From Gemmatimonadaceae bacterium (lineage in GTDB: Bacteria > Gemmatimonadota > Gemmatimonadetes > Gemmatimonadales > Gemmatimonadaceae), in NCBI GenBank assembly GCA_022843265.1, contig JALHNZ010000009.1, forward strand, positions 33,757 through 97,756: a stretch of DNA of 64,000 nt, written 5' to 3'. The notes below the pieces were generated by a model, which made no database searches, was not told the origin of the DNA, and saw nothing but the letters and a program-made list of their open reading frames with translations. Positions within the stretch are counted from its first letter, which is position 1. The number at the start of each line of letters is the position of its first letter. Positions 63,671 through 64,000 of this stretch are shown here, piece after piece. A program made the translations under genes and the position numbers.

Positions 63671-64000
63671 ATCCGTGGAGCATGCTGCGCGCGAGTGCGG
63701 TGTTTCTTTTGCTTGTGGCCGCGCATTTTTCGCTGCGGCCGTTACTCGGTGGACCGGCACCAATCGATTTTCTTTCGCTGGCCGTGCTGTTCGCTGCGGT
63801 GCGTGTGCGGCCCGGTGCGGCGGCCGTGATTGGAATGTTGGCCGGCTTCGGTGCGGACTCGCTCGCGCTGCAGGGATTCGGTACGTCAGCGTTGGCGTTC
63901 ACGGCCGTGGCGTTTGGTGCGTCGTGGCTGAAGGCCGTGTTCTTTGCGGACAACCTTGGACTGACGGCGCTCTTTATTCTGCTTGGTAAATGGGCCTTCG
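63667..64000 (+). CDS. mreD: Rod shape-determining protein MreD, N-terminal part
   Basis: Truncated by the window end; about 111 residues visible. Starts MNPWSMLRASAVFLLLVAAH with successive hydrophobic segments and short loops (RPLLGGPAPIDFLSLAVL, GMLAGFGADSLALQGFG), which fits the small multi-pass membrane protein MreD. The assignment is mainly by topology and by its position overlapping mreC by 4 bp (ATGA), since MreD sequences are poorly conserved. Confidence 0.88.
   Translation, partial: MNPWSMLRASAVFLLLVAAHFSLRPLLGGPAPIDFLSLAVLFAAVRVRPGAAAVIGMLAGFGADSLALQGFGTSALAFTAVAFGASWLKAVFFADNLGLTALFILLGKWAF

Overview
The window is a GC-rich, tightly packed bacterial chromosome segment with many 1-4 bp gene overlaps and frequent GTG starts. 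I infer a member of the Gemmatimonadota (Gemmatimonadaceae-like). The reasons are the mix of a PEP-CTERM exported protein, a serine/threonine kinase with a membrane anchor, a complete Gram-negative style pyrH-frr-uppS-cdsA-dxr-rseP block, a RodA/MreB-type elongation operon and ribonuclease Y. No 16S gene is present, so this placement rests on gene content and my recollection of gene order, not on a marker.

Layout. 1-13.5 kb: pheS(end)-pheT, a coiled-coil protein, zapA, then rny-folD-xseA-xseB-ispA-dxs-nadK-recN (RNA decay, one-carbon metabolism, exonuclease VII, isoprenoid precursors, NAD kinase, recombination). 13.4-17.0 kb: a predicted outer-membrane barrel protein and, divergently, a glycosidase-like (alpha/alpha)-barrel protein. 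17.1-17.3 kb: tRNA-Gly(GCC) and tRNA-Leu(UAA). 17.6-26.8 kb: two giant genes that I read as trifunctional propionyl-CoA synthase (pcs) and bifunctional malonyl-CoA reductase (mcr), the two signature enzymes of the 3-hydroxypropionate route. 26.9-34.9 kb: a lysine/diaminopimelate operon (dapE-like, asd, lysC, dapB, dapA, dapD) followed by an aroA-cmk fusion. 34.9-35.8 kb: a minus-strand HTH regulator/nucleotidyltransferase pair wedged between cmk and rpsA. 36.2-39.6 kb: rpsA, a TonB-C domain exported protein and a PEP-CTERM protein. 39.9-44.8 kb: acyl-CoA carboxylase genes (carboxyltransferase, biotin carboxylase, biotin carrier) with an RlmD/TrmA-type RNA methyltransferase between them. 44.9-54.4 kb: mscL, rplM-rpsI, rpsB-tsf, pyrH-frr-uppS-cdsA-dxr-rseP and a small lipoprotein. 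54.5-61.3 kb: Ser/Thr kinase, rpsO-pnp, an M16 peptidase and alanine dehydrogenase. 61.5-64 kb: mreB-mreC-mreD (mreD cut by the window end).

The most notable content is pcs-mcr. Together with the acyl-CoA carboxylase genes 13 kb downstream they encode acetyl-CoA -> malonyl-CoA -> 3-hydroxypropionate -> propionyl-CoA -> methylmalonyl-CoA. The remaining bicycle enzymes (malyl/mesaconyl-CoA steps) are not in the window, so a full autotrophic bicycle cannot be claimed. A partial route for acetate/propionate/3-hydroxypropionate co-assimilation is equally compatible. Secondary items are the HTH-nucleotidyltransferase pair beside a possible decayed gene, the aroA-cmk fusion, and structured leaders/spacers upstream of rplM and between zapA and rny. 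No CRISPR array, insertion sequence, prophage or rRNA gene was seen.
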